Origin: Bartonella rochalimae ATCC BAA-1498
GTDB lineage: Bacteria; Pseudomonadota; Alphaproteobacteria; Rhizobiales; Rhizobiaceae
Length of the DNA stretch: 64,000 bases
NCBI RefSeq assembly: GCF_000706645.1
Contig: NZ_KL407338.1
Coordinates: forward strand, 347,079-411,078
Direction: 5' to 3'
Positions 41,762-50,831 of this stretch are shown piece by piece; positions within the stretch are counted from its first letter, which is position 1; each line of letters begins with the position of its first letter. The position numbers and the translations under genes were made by a program. The notes below the pieces were generated by a model that was not told the DNA's origin, searched no databases, and saw only the letters and a program-made list of their open reading frames with translations.

Positions 41762-42305
41762 AGAAATGCTTAGAAATAGTTAGTACATGTTTGTGAGATA
41801 CATTGTTTAGCTTTGTGGGTGAAATATAAGAACTGTGTGTTAATTTATGTAGTGGGAATTCAAGTAATCACTCGAGTATTTATGTTAAACAGTAATTGAG
41901 ATAATATCTATTTAATTATTTTTATCATTATCATAGCTGTTTTTAGTTAATTGATAATTTGCTTCTTAATTTTTTGTGTAAAAAAGCGTAGATGTTTCTA
42001 CTAACGTTATTAATGTTGGATAGTGTATCTAACTGACAAGTCGTGTTCTTTCATTTATTATATTAAAATATTTAGATAAGTTATTGTTAAATATTGTTTT
42101 TATAATAATAGAAATATATTATTTAGAGTATTAATATTTATATAATTACGACATTTTCTTTTTATAGCGAATTATAGTGAAAAATGAGACATGTATTAAC
42201 AAAATGAACAATCTTAAATTATTTTTTAGCAATAAACTAAATTACTTAATAGATCAAAAATTAGATTAGCGAATGTAGTAATTATAATCAAATACAATGG
42301 TTCAG
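41762..42305. other. AT-rich intergenic region between hup terminator and trmFO
   Basis: About 540 bp without open frames of note on either strand. No tRNA, hairpin-T-run or repeat recognised. Probably eroded sequence between convergent genes. Confidence 0.5.
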
Positions 42306-43685
42306 TTAAAAACTATTTTTTAACCATTGAATACAATCGTTTAAGGCTTGTTCAATTATAGCTTGTTTTTTTTCTTTATGTAATCGTTTTTCTAAGTCAT
42401 TGGTCGAAATAATAGGCGGAAAAAGGCCAAAATTGATATTCATTGGCTGGAAGGATTTTTTTCCTTTTTCGATAGTAGCAATATGACCGCCAGTAATATG
42501 ATTCAATAGAGCTCCAAATGCTGTAGTTTTGGGTGGTAAAGAAGGGCAAGCATGATTATATTCAGCAGCAGCAAAACGTCCAGCGAGCAATCCTATCGCT
42601 GCTGATTCTATGTAGCCTTCACAGCCTGTAATTTGTCCAGCAAAACGCAGTTGTGGTTTTTGTTTTAAACGAAGACTTTCATCAAGAAGGATTGGTGAAT
42701 TGAGATACGTATTGCGGTGAAGGCCACCAAGGCGTGCAAATTCTGCTTTTTCAAGACCAGGAATCATTCTAAAAATGCGTGTTTGCTCACTATATTTCAA
42801 TTTTGTTTGAAAGCCGACCATATTGTAAAGTGTACCCAGCTTGTTATCTTGACGTAATTGTACAATAGCATAGGGTTTGATTGTAGGGTGATGAGTATTG
42901 GTGAGCCCCATAGGTTTCATAGGACCATGTCTTAGAGTTTCAAGTCCACGTTCAGCCATCACTTCGATTGGTAAGCATCCATCGAAATAGGATATATTTT
43001 CAAATTCACGAAATTCTACTTTCTCTCCACTTATCAATGCTTCAACAAAAATTTTATACTGTTCTCGATCAAGAGGACAATTAAGATAATCTTTTCCTGT
43101 TCCTTCAGGACCAATTTTGTCATATCGAGATTGGTACCAACAAATGTCCATATTAATACTTTCAGTATAAATAATGGGTGCAATAGCGTCAAAAAAAGAA
43201 AGCGCTTCTGTTCCAGTTATTGCTTGTATTGCTTGAGAAAATTCTGGTGTGGTAAGAGGACCAGTGGCAATAATAACATTATGCCAGTTTTCAGGAATCT
43301 CATGAATTTCTTTGCGTTGTATGGTTATAAGAGGATGTTTTTCAAGTGTTTCTGTAACAGTTTTTGAGAATTCATCACGGTCAACAGCAAGTGCACCTCC
43401 AGCTGGTACTTTATTACTATCTGCAGCCTTCATGATTAACGATTTGGCTAATCGCATTTCAGCATGTAAAAGTCCTACAGCATTTTTTGATGCATCATCT
43501 GAACGAAATGAATTTGAACAGACGAGCTCTGCAAGTTTATCTGTTTTATGAGCATCAGATTTTCTTTTTGGGCGCATTTCATGCAAGACAACAGGAATTC
43601 CTAATTGAGCAATTTGCCAACTTGCTTCACTGCCTGCAAGACCGCCGCCGATAATATGGATTGGAGTTTTCGATTTATTTAACAT
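42306..43685 (-). CDS. trmFO: TrmFO tRNA (uracil-54) methyltransferase, folate/FAD dependent
   Basis: 459 aa. FAD-binding start [17 protein letters not shown], then LHEMRP and [28 protein letters not shown], and the C-terminal [20 protein letters not shown]. It methylates U54 in the T loop of tRNAs using methylene-tetrahydrofolate. Minus strand, divergent from the tRNA-Leu gene. Confidence 0.95.
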   Translation of the reverse strand: MLNKSKTPIHIIGGGLAGSEASWQIAQLGIPVVLHEMRPKRKSDAHKTDKLAELVCSNSFRSDDASKNAVGLLHAEMRLAKSLIMKAADSNKVPAGGALAVDRDEFSKTVTETLEKHPLITIQRKEIHEIPENWHNVIIATGPLTTPEFSQAIQAITGTEALSFFDAIAPIIYTESINMDICWYQSRYDKIGPEGTGKDYLNCPLDREQYKIFVEALISGEKVEFREFENISYFDGCLPIEVMAERGLETLRHGPMKPMGLTNTHHPTIKPYAIVQLRQDNKLGTLYNMVGFQTKLKYSEQTRIFRMIPGLEKAEFARLGGLHRNTYLNSPILLDESLRLKQKPQLRFAGQITGCEGYIESAAIGLLAGRFAAAEYNHACPSLPPKTTAFGALLNHITGGHIATIEKGKKSFQPMNINFGLFPPIISTNDLEKRLHKEKKQAIIEQALNDCIQWLKNSF

Positions 43686-43864
43686 GAATTACTTTTTAGT
43701 GTAAGGAGTCCTTTTTGAAAAGGATGAATTTTATCTCTATAATTTTGTGAAAAGAATTATTTATTGAGTTAATAAAGGATACCCATTTGCTTTTTTTCTT
43801 TAATTGGTTGGAATTGAATGCTATAGAAACGCCGCTGACATGAAGTTTTTGTTTATAAATTTGA

Positions 43865-43947
43865 GCGGATGTGGCGAAATTGGTAGACGCACCAGATTTA
43901 GGTTCTGGCGGGAGACCGTGGGGGTTCGAGTCCCTCCATCCGCACCA
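43865..43947 (+). tRNA. tRNA-Leu (anticodon UAG)
   Basis: Acceptor gcggatg pairs with catccgc; D arm with gcgaaattggtagacgc; anticodon stem ccaga/tctgg with loop tttaggt, anticodon TAG, so it reads CUN leucine codons; a longer variable region of class II type (cgggagaccgt); T arm with ggttcgagtcc; discriminator A and encoded CCA (43945-43947). Confidence 0.95.
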
Positions 43948-44082
43948 AAGTAATAGCTTTAAGCGCTACGGATAGCTGTGTATACGAAGTCCGTTTATCT
44001 AGATCTAGCATTTAAAGTGTTAGAATTATTGTTGTTATTGGAGTAGGTTTATCTATCTCCTCAGAGAAATAAAGGTTGTTCG

Positions 44083-45510
44083 ATGCAAGTTACTGAGATG
44101 CTTAACGAAGGACTGAAGCGCGAAATTAAGATTGTGGTTCCAGTGAAAGATTTGGAAGCAAAATTAAATGAACGGTTGGATGATACCAAAGGTAAGATCA
44201 AACTTAAAGGATTCCGTCCGGGTAAGGTTCCATCTGATCATCTCCGAAAAATGTACGGTAAATCTTTTATGGCTGAAATTCTTAATGAGATCATTAACGA
44301 TGCTCCGCGTTCTATTTTAGCAGAGCGTAATGAATATTCAGCAATGCAACCGCAAATTGATATAGATGAAGATAAAAAAGTTATAGATGGTAAGGCTGAT
44401 TTTGTTTTTAGTTTGAAGTACGAGGTTTTGCCAAAATTTGAGGTTAAAGACTTCAAAAATATTGAAATCGTTCGCGAAATTGCTGATATACCTGAACAAG
44501 AAGTTGATGAGCAAGTAACGCGGATTCTTTCTTCTACTCGTAGTTATTCGCAAAAGAATGGTCCTTCAAAAGAAGATGATCGCATAACAATTGATTATTT
44601 AGGGAAAATTGATGGCGTCCCATTTGATGGTGGTTCTGATAAAGATGCACAACTGATTCTTGGTTCGAAACAGTTTATTCCTGGTTTTGAAGAGCAATTA
44701 ATTGGTTTAAAAGCAGGTGATGTAAAAACAATTTCTGTTAAATTTCCTGATGATTATAGTGCTGCGCATTTAGCTAGTAAAAATGCAGAGTTTGATATTA
44801 CTGTTAAAACTGTTGCTAAACCGGATGAATTGAAAATTGATGATGAAGCAGCAAAAAAACTTGGTTTAGAGTCTCTTGATCGCTTACGTGAAGTCGTTCG
44901 TGGACAGGTTGAAAGTCGATATGGTTCTATGACACGTCAAAAAATTAAGCGACAAGTTCTTGATGCTTTAGATGCAGATTATAGTTTTGATATTCCTGAA
45001 CAACTTTTAGAGATTGAATTTAATAATATATGGAATCATATCAATGAAGATTTAAAAAGGATGGGCAAAAGTTTTGAAGATGAGGGCATCACAGAGGAAC
45101 AAGCGCGAGAAGAATATCGCATGCTTGCGAAGCGTCGTGTTCGGCTTGGTTTAGTACTTTCTGAAATTGGTACAAAAGTTGGAGTTCAAGTAAGTGAAGA
45201 TGAATTAAAGGCTGCAGTTTTTGAACAAGTCCGCCAATATCCTGGACGAGAAAAAGAAATGATGGATTTTTTCCGCCGCACACCAGAAGCTGTTGCTAAT
45301 CTGCGTGCTCCAATCTTTGAAGAAAAAGTTATTGATTATTTGCTTACACAGATAAAAATAACAGATAAAAAAGTGACAATTGAAGAGTTGATGAAAGAAT
45401 ATGATGAAGCAGGTTTAACTGACAAGACTTCTGCCAAGAAAAAATCGGCAGTAAAAGAAAAAGGTATAAAAAAGGCTTCAACTAAAAAGAAAATCTCTAA
45501 AACAAGTTAA
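44083..45510 (+). CDS. tig: Trigger factor
   Basis: 475 aa ribosome-associated chaperone. Ribosome-binding domain with the signature [17 protein letters not shown] (residues about 43-59), FKBP-type isomerase domain around 155-240 ([20 protein letters not shown]), and the helical C-terminal domain. The last about 25 residues are Lys-rich ([20 protein letters not shown]) and go beyond the usual E. coli length (432 aa). Lies between tRNA-Leu and gatB. Confidence 0.96.
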   Translation: MQVTEMLNEGLKREIKIVVPVKDLEAKLNERLDDTKGKIKLKGFRPGKVPSDHLRKMYGKSFMAEILNEIINDAPRSILAERNEYSAMQPQIDIDEDKKVIDGKADFVFSLKYEVLPKFEVKDFKNIEIVREIADIPEQEVDEQVTRILSSTRSYSQKNGPSKEDDRITIDYLGKIDGVPFDGGSDKDAQLILGSKQFIPGFEEQLIGLKAGDVKTISVKFPDDYSAAHLASKNAEFDITVKTVAKPDELKIDDEAAKKLGLESLDRLREVVRGQVESRYGSMTRQKIKRQVLDALDADYSFDIPEQLLEIEFNNIWNHINEDLKRMGKSFEDEGITEEQAREEYRMLAKRRVRLGLVLSEIGTKVGVQVSEDELKAAVFEQVRQYPGREKEMMDFFRRTPEAVANLRAPIFEEKVIDYLLTQIKITDKKVTIEELMKEYDEAGLTDKTSAKKKSAVKEKGIKKASTKKKISKTS

Positions 45511-45629
45511 AATTTATGCTAATAAAATAGTTCTGATAAATTATTTTTTGATGTGTATTCTAGGCTTGCTCTGGCAATGGTTTTAGGTTAGCCATTGGGT
45601 GTATTTGAAATGTTGATAGTGAGTTGATA

Positions 45630-47129
45630 ATGAAAATTGTTGATGCTCGTCTTCCTGATCCTAAGCGTTTTATTTCTGGAGCTACAGGTGATTGGGAAGT
45701 TATTATTGGCATGGAAGTTCATGCGCAAGTCATATCAAATTCAAAGCTTTTTTCAGGTGCATCAACTAAGTTTGGAGCTGAGCCGAATAATCACGTGTCA
45801 CTTGTTGATGCAGCTATGCCTGGTATGTTGCCTGTTATTAATCAAGCATGTATTCGTCAAGCTGTTCGAACTGGTTTAGGATTAAAAGCTAAAATTAATT
45901 TAAAATCTGTTTTTGATCGTAAAAACTATTTTTATCCAGATTTACCGCAGGGGTATCAGATTTCACAATTTCAGTATCCTATCGTAGGTGAAGGGAAAGT
46001 AGTTGTATCTATTGGACCAGATTCGAATGGTCAGTTTGAGGATATTGAAATTGGGATTGAAAGGTTGCACCTTGAGCAAGATGCTGGAAAGTCTATGCAT
46101 GACCAGCATCCAACAATGTCTTTTGTAGATCTTAATCGCTCAGGTGTTGCTCTTATGGAAATTGTTTCTAAACCAGATATGCGATCATCAGAAGAAGCAA
46201 AAGCCTATATGACAAAATTACGTACAATTGTTCGTTATTTGGGTACTTGTGATGGGAATATGGATGAGGGCTCTATGCGTGCAGATGTAAATATATCTGT
46301 TCGCCGTCCTGGTGGACCTTTTGGAACGCGCTGTGAAGTTAAAAATGTTAATTCGATTCGTTTTATTGGCCAAGCAATTGAATATGAGGCACGTCGCCAA
46401 ATTGCAATTTTAGAAGATGGGGGTGTAATAGATCAGGAAACTCGACTTTTTGATGCAACAAAAGGTGAAACACGATCTATGCGTTCAAAAGAGGAAGCAT
46501 ATGACTATCGTTATTTTCCTGATCCTGATCTTTTACCGTTAGAGCTTGATCAGGTTTTTGTAGATACTTTAGCTTCAGAATTACCTGAATTACCTGATGA
46601 TATAAAGGCGCGCTTTATCAATGAGATGGGGTTAACCGCATATGATGCTTCTATTCTTGTAACAGAAAAAGCAATTGCAGATTATTTCGAAGAAGTAGCA
46701 CATGGGCGGGATGGAAAGATGGTTGCTAATTGGGTGATCAATGATCTTTTAGGCGCTTTAAATAAAGATAATCGTGATATTGAAGATACTCCGATTACAG
46801 CAAACCAATTGGGAGCAATTATTGATCTTATCAAAGTTGGAACTATTTCTGGAAAAATTGCAAAAGATCTATTTGAAATTATTTGGAATGAAGGTGGAGA
46901 TCCACATCAGATTGTAGAAAAGCGTGGTATGAAGCAGGTAACGGATGCAGGAGTTATTGAAAGAGCTGTTGATGAAATTATTATCAATAACCCTGATAAA
47001 GTTTCTCAAGCACGAGAGAAGCCTGCTTTGATTGGTTGGTTTGTTGGACAGGTAATGAAGGCAACAGAAGGTAAGGCAAATCCTCAAACAGTTAATAAAT
47101 TAGTTAAAAGTAAGCTTGGGATAGATTAA
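45630..47129 (+). CDS. gatB: Aspartyl/glutamyl-tRNA amidotransferase subunit B
   Basis: 499 aa. Family start [62 protein letters not shown]; and a C-terminal YqeY/GatB domain. With GatA and GatC it converts Glu-tRNA-Gln and Asp-tRNA-Asn to the amide forms. The open frame reaches a TTG at 45624; I take the ATG two codons later. A small CAGGAT-GAAA-ATCCTG hairpin follows at 47135-47150 without a T run. Confidence 0.96.
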   Translation: MKIVDARLPDPKRFISGATGDWEVIIGMEVHAQVISNSKLFSGASTKFGAEPNNHVSLVDAAMPGMLPVINQACIRQAVRTGLGLKAKINLKSVFDRKNYFYPDLPQGYQISQFQYPIVGEGKVVVSIGPDSNGQFEDIEIGIERLHLEQDAGKSMHDQHPTMSFVDLNRSGVALMEIVSKPDMRSSEEAKAYMTKLRTIVRYLGTCDGNMDEGSMRADVNISVRRPGGPFGTRCEVKNVNSIRFIGQAIEYEARRQIAILEDGGVIDQETRLFDATKGETRSMRSKEEAYDYRYFPDPDLLPLELDQVFVDTLASELPELPDDIKARFINEMGLTAYDASILVTEKAIADYFEEVAHGRDGKMVANWVINDLLGALNKDNRDIEDTPITANQLGAIIDLIKVGTISGKIAKDLFEIIWNEGGDPHQIVEKRGMKQVTDAGVIERAVDEIIINNPDKVSQAREKPALIGWFVGQVMKATEGKANPQTVNKLVKSKLGID

Positions 47130-47295
47130 TATATCAGGATGAAAATCCTGTAAGTATGATATTAACGTATGATATAATTCGTACAGATTAATAGTTAGTT
47201 ATTTGGTTCAACTGCAATTAATGTTTCTAAGTATCATAATAAATTTATTCTTGTTGGAGTGATCTTATGAGGATTCGAAAGAAATAGGAGAAGAA

Positions 47296-47694
47296 ATGTC
47301 TGGTTTTTTCAAGCAAATTTTTACATGGTGGAATGGTAATACTATTAATACACGCTTTTTTACATGGCGCCATGGTAAACGTATAGGAGAAGACCAGTTT
47401 GGTAATGTTTATTATGAAGGTAGTCGCCATAAGGATGGCTATTTACGCCGCTGGGTGATTTATAAAGATTATTCTGAGGCTTCTAGTATTCCTCCAGGTT
47501 GGCATGGATGGATTCACCACCGTTGTGATGTACCACCTACGGAAGAAAATTATCAATCATATAGTTGGGAGAAATCGCATATTTTAAATATGACGGGTAC
47601 AAGTGAAGCTTACCGGCCAAAAGGATCTATTGCTTATAATCATGGAAACTTTTATGCTCGTGAAGATTATGATGCATGGTTACCTGAGGAGTAA
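47296..47694 (+). CDS. NDUFA12-family NADH:ubiquinone oxidoreductase subunit
   Basis: 132 aa, homologous to the 17.2 kDa accessory subunit of mitochondrial complex I, found in alphaproteobacteria. Motifs: FTWRHGKRIGEDQFGNVYYE, RRWVIYKDYSEASSIPPGWH, WIHH and PPTEENY, and a C-terminal GSIAYNHGNFYARED. It likely sits on the peripheral arm of complex I. GGAGAAGAA precedes the ATG. The nuo operon is not in the window. Confidence 0.92.
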   Translation: MSGFFKQIFTWWNGNTINTRFFTWRHGKRIGEDQFGNVYYEGSRHKDGYLRRWVIYKDYSEASSIPPGWHGWIHHRCDVPPTEENYQSYSWEKSHILNMTGTSEAYRPKGSIAYNHGNFYAREDYDAWLPEE

Positions 47695-47758
47695 TAGGTG
47701 TATTTTTTCTTTGGTTATGTTTGTAATGATTTTTGTCAGGTGTAATTAATTTGGTATT

Positions 47759-48181
47759 ATGAAGCTTTTATTATCAAAATTTGAGTATTTTTTTTATACT
47801 TTTTTATTAGGGGGTATAGCGGTTTTATTTACAGTTAGTTTTGTACAAGCTGAACGTATTAGCAATGAAATTGTTATTTTCACAGGTCTTGATAAAATTA
47901 CGGGGCAGGTTACTAGTTTTGAAGTTCATATCGGTCAGGTTTATCAATATGGTGCTTTGCAAGTAATACCGCGAGTGTGTTATACAAGTTCTAAAAATGA
48001 ACCAGCTCGTACTACTAGTTTTATTGAAGTTAGTGAAATGACATTGGAGAAAAAAACACGGCGTATTTTTACAGGATGGATGTTTGCAGATAGTCCTGGC
48101 TTAAATGCTGTTGAGCATCCTATTTATGATGTATGGCTAAAAGATTGCAAAAAAAATTCTGATATTCTTACAGATGAATGA
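47759..48181 (+). CDS. DUF2155 domain protein, exported
   Basis: 140 aa with a signal peptide-like segment (residues about 14-31, ending VSFVQA). The mature part matches DUF2155: FTGLDKITGQVTSFEVHIGQ, YGALQVIPRVCYTS, and FTGWMFADSPGLNAVEHPIYDVWL. Function unknown; next to NDUFA12 in many Rhizobiales. No in-frame downstream partner here. Confidence 0.85.
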   Translation: MKLLLSKFEYFFYTFLLGGIAVLFTVSFVQAERISNEIVIFTGLDKITGQVTSFEVHIGQVYQYGALQVIPRVCYTSSKNEPARTTSFIEVSEMTLEKKTRRIFTGWMFADSPGLNAVEHPIYDVWLKDCKKNSDILTDE

Positions 48182-48271
48182 TTGTTATTACTTTGTTATG
48201 TAAGTCAAGAAATATGTGGTTACCTTTTTGATTAACAGATAAGTGATTTCCGTTGTACTTTTACCTATATT

Positions 48272-48673
48272 GTGTGGGATGCTATTTATCAAGCCAATCA
48301 GCTATTTAAGCATAATAGTTATAGGCAAGTAATGAAAATTCGTTTTCCGGATGTATCATCGAATCCATATTTGGCCTTTTCAGCGCTTATTATGGCTGGT
48401 CTAGATGGTATAAAGAATAAGATACATCCTGGTCCAGCTATGGATAAAGATCTTTATGATCTGCCACCGAAAGAGCTCAAAGACATTCCTACAGTTTCTA
48501 GAAGCCTAGGCGAAGCACTTGAATTTCTTGATAAAGATCGCGATTTTCTTAAATCTGGCGATGTTTTTGATGATGACCAAATTAATTCCTTTATTGAATT
48601 AAAGCTGAAAGAAGTTCTGCGCTATGAAACAACCCCTCATCCTGTTGAATTTGATATGTATTATTCTGTTTAA
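48272..48673 (+). pseudogene. glnA: 3' remnant of glutamine synthetase glnA
   Basis: The frame's last about 112 codons (from about 48335) are the C-terminal end of type I glutamine synthetase: [20 protein letters not shown], then [34 protein letters not shown] and [13 protein letters not shown], which is the normal C-terminus. The N-terminal 350 or so residues, including most active-site residues, are missing and the 20 codons before do not match. It starts at a GTG without a good ribosome site. A relic; no activity expected. Confidence 0.85.
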
Positions 48674-48893
48674 TATAAGAATGAAAATTTTTGTTTGATT
48701 GTGATGGAATGCTAGAGCATTCTCATTAGAGGATTATCCTTCTATCAAATAGATTTTTATAAGGCATGTTTATTAGGAGATCATTTGAAACTAGCGATGA
48801 GAAGATTATTATCATTACGCGTTTAGACTATTTTTCAAAAATTATGTTTGGTTTATTTTTGTATTTTGAAGTTTAATGGAATATTTCTGCATT

Positions 48894-49634
48894 TTATTTT
48901 GATTCAGACATGAACTGATGGTGGTTATCGAAAGGGTTATAGGTTCCATACTTTTTGCGCCACTGTATAGGCTCAGTAAAGTTGCTAGACCAAAGGCCAA
49001 TTTTATTGTTATAGGCGTTTTGTTCAGCACTTAAATATGTTGTTGGAACTGAATATTTATTGTCTTTTGATAGGATCAGCATGCCTTCTGCAAGCCCTAT
49101 TTCTGCTAGATCGACTCCTTGCACAAAACACTGAGCATAGTGAGTTTCTTTTTCTATAACAGCTTGTTTACAAGATAAGTTATGTCCTAGAGTTTTTGTG
49201 ACCAGCCATGCTGTTGTGACAGCTCCACATGGCCATTCTTGATTATCTAATTTTGCTTTTTGACGGGGTGCACATGTATCTACGCCATATAAGTGAATAT
49301 TTCGGACGATAGGTTTATGCTGAGGTTGTTCAGCAGGAATTATTAATTTAAATGTGACACCACTAGTCACAGATGCGATACCATTAAACACACCTTCATG
49401 ATTATTTGAATCGCTATTGATCCAATTGAGATCTGGGTCATTTTCTTCTAATTTTTTTGGCACACTTGTTTCATAGTGCTTATTTTGTTCGATCTTGATC
49501 TCCATTGTATCTTGGTTTTCTTGCATTTTTAATGGTTCGAGAATATCTAGATCTGTTTTGTAATGGTTTTGGCTTATTATCCATATTCCTATAGAGCAGA
49601 TAATGTAGACAAGAATAATCGATTTAAATCGCAT
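48894..49634 (-). CDS. Membrane-anchored or exported thermonuclease-family (SNase-like) protein
   Basis: 246 aa. N-terminal hydrophobic anchor (residues about 5-22), polar linker to about 95, then an SNase-like fold: RNIHLYGVDTCAPRQKAK, WPCGAVTTAWLVTKTLGHNL, YAQCFVQGVDLAEIGLAEGM and a final IGLWSSNFTEPIQWRKKYG. Cysteines suggest disulfides outside the cytoplasm. Substrate unknown; the usual catalytic Arg/Glu set cannot be confirmed by eye. AAGGA lies 8 bases before the ATG. It borders the type IV secretion island and faces away from it. Confidence 0.75.
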   Translation of the reverse strand: MRFKSIILVYIICSIGIWIISQNHYKTDLDILEPLKMQENQDTMEIKIEQNKHYETSVPKKLEENDPDLNWINSDSNNHEGVFNGIASVTSGVTFKLIIPAEQPQHKPIVRNIHLYGVDTCAPRQKAKLDNQEWPCGAVTTAWLVTKTLGHNLSCKQAVIEKETHYAQCFVQGVDLAEIGLAEGMLILSKDNKYSVPTTYLSAEQNAYNNKIGLWSSNFTEPIQWRKKYGTYNPFDNHHQFMSESK

Positions 49635-50009
49635 TTGCCCAATCCTTATTGTTTCTATATCCTACAATTTTTTATGCATCTCTGCTTTTTTCCTAGATCT
49701 TAAAGAAAGCGTCTCAACAGCATTTGTTGCAAATTAAACACATTTTGCAAAGAAAAACATTATTTTACGCTCTTGATATTGTCATTTTGATAAAATAACA
49801 ATATCCATGTTAGCCTTTTTGGTTATAGATTTGATTAATTTCTGTCTCTCAGTCGGAGAATTCTAGTAAAGAATTTTTGTGATAGTTTGGTAGAACACTT
49901 GCGATTAAAGAATCTTAAAGTTGTAGGCCTGTAGTTTTAAAGTTTTTAAATTTGTAAAAGTAATATGATGTCAGTTTGTAATCAATATTCTTTCTGAAGA
50001 GGAGATTAA
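49635..50009. promoter_or_regulatory. Divergent region with the virB2 promoter
   Basis: 375 bp AT-rich stretch between the thermonuclease-like gene and virB2. It must hold the virB2 promoter, but I see no convincing -35/-10 pair. AAGAGGAG at 49996-50003 is a strong ribosome site 6 bp before the virB2 ATG. It marks the left border of the secretion/effector island. Confidence 0.5.
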
Positions 50010-50327
50010 ATGCCAAACATTATATCTAAGCATATTTATTATATCGCTTTTGCGCTACTTTTATCAATGTTTGCAGTGTTAACCCCTGCATATGCTAATT
50101 CTGCTGCTGCCGGTATGGGAAATCTTGATACGGTTTTGCGGAATATTGTTACAATGATGACAGGGACAACAGCGAAGCTCATTGCAACGATCTGTGTTGC
50201 CGCTGTGGGTATTGGTTGGATGTATGGTGTTATTGATTTACGCAAAGCGGCATATTGTGTTCTTGGTATTGGTATTGTTTTTGGTGCTTCGGCTCTTGTT
50301 GCGTTATTAATGGGGAGTTCATCATAA
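50010..50327 (+). CDS. virB2: VirB2 type IV secretion pilin
   Basis: 105 aa. Signal peptide with cleavage likely after TPAYA (about residue 29), then two hydrophobic segments (about 52-75 and 80-101) around the short DLRKAAY loop, as in TrbC/VirB2 pilins. Forms the extracellular pilus of the VirB/VirD4 system. virB3 begins directly after its stop codon. Here it belongs to a truncated array, so a second, complete cluster is expected elsewhere. Confidence 0.92.
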   Translation: MPNIISKHIYYIAFALLLSMFAVLTPAYANSAAAGMGNLDTVLRNIVTMMTGTTAKLIATICVAAVGIGWMYGVIDLRKAAYCVLGIGIVFGASALVALLMGSSS

Positions 50328-50636
50328 ATGAATGAAGATACTCTTTTTCTTGCTTGCACACGACCAGCGATGTTTGCAGGTGTTACCGTAGAAGCAATGG
50401 CCTTAAATGTCATGGCAACATCTACTCTTTTTATCATAACAAGCAGCTTTTCAATGATCGGTCTTGGAGTTGGTTTGCATTTTATTTTACGCGAAATCAC
50501 AAAACGCGATCATAACCAATTTCGTGTTTTATTCGCGTGGCTCAATACTCGAGGGAAACAAAAAAACCTGACAAGATGGGGTGGAGGATCTACGTCTCCT
50601 CTCCGTCTTGTCCGTACATACAAGGAGCTAAAATAA
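50328..50636 (+). CDS. virB3: VirB3 inner-membrane type IV secretion component
   Basis: 102 aa. Starts DTLFLACTRPAMFAGVTVEA, the VirB3 family start, with two membrane helices (about residues 14-35 and 37-56), then a charged tail. It cooperates with VirB4 in pilus assembly. It has a 1-bp start after virB2 and its stop codon is immediately followed by the GTG start of the virB4 stump. Confidence 0.9.
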   Translation: MNEDTLFLACTRPAMFAGVTVEAMALNVMATSTLFIITSSFSMIGLGVGLHFILREITKRDHNQFRVLFAWLNTRGKQKNLTRWGGGSTSPLRLVRTYKELK

Positions 50637-50804
50637 GTGAGACAACTGTCAGTGATGAAACGGGAATCTCTACCTGAGGAATTTATTCCTTATGTTCGTC
50701 ATGTCAATCAGCATGTGATTGCATTAGACTCCCGTTGCTTGATGACAGTGATTTCTATCGAAGGAATCAATTTTGATACTGCAGATATCAAAGGATATTC
50801 TTAA
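50637..50804 (+). pseudogene. virB4: 5' stump of virB4 (55 codons)
   Basis: GTG start directly after virB3, encoding the VirB4 N-terminus: RESLPEEFIPYVRHVNQHVI, ALDSRCLMTVISIEGINFDT, then a stop after GYS. VirB4 ATPases are near 780-800 aa, so over 90 percent is missing, including the Walker motifs. The break is about 30 bp upstream of the effector gene, placing a recombination junction there. Confidence 0.9.
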
Positions 50805-50831
50805 TTTTCAATATAATTAGCTTTGAGCAAT

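Noticed and set aside
47135..47150. Hairpin CAGGAT-GAAA-ATCCTG after gatB as terminator
   Set aside because: Short stem with no T run behind it, so a terminator call is not supported.
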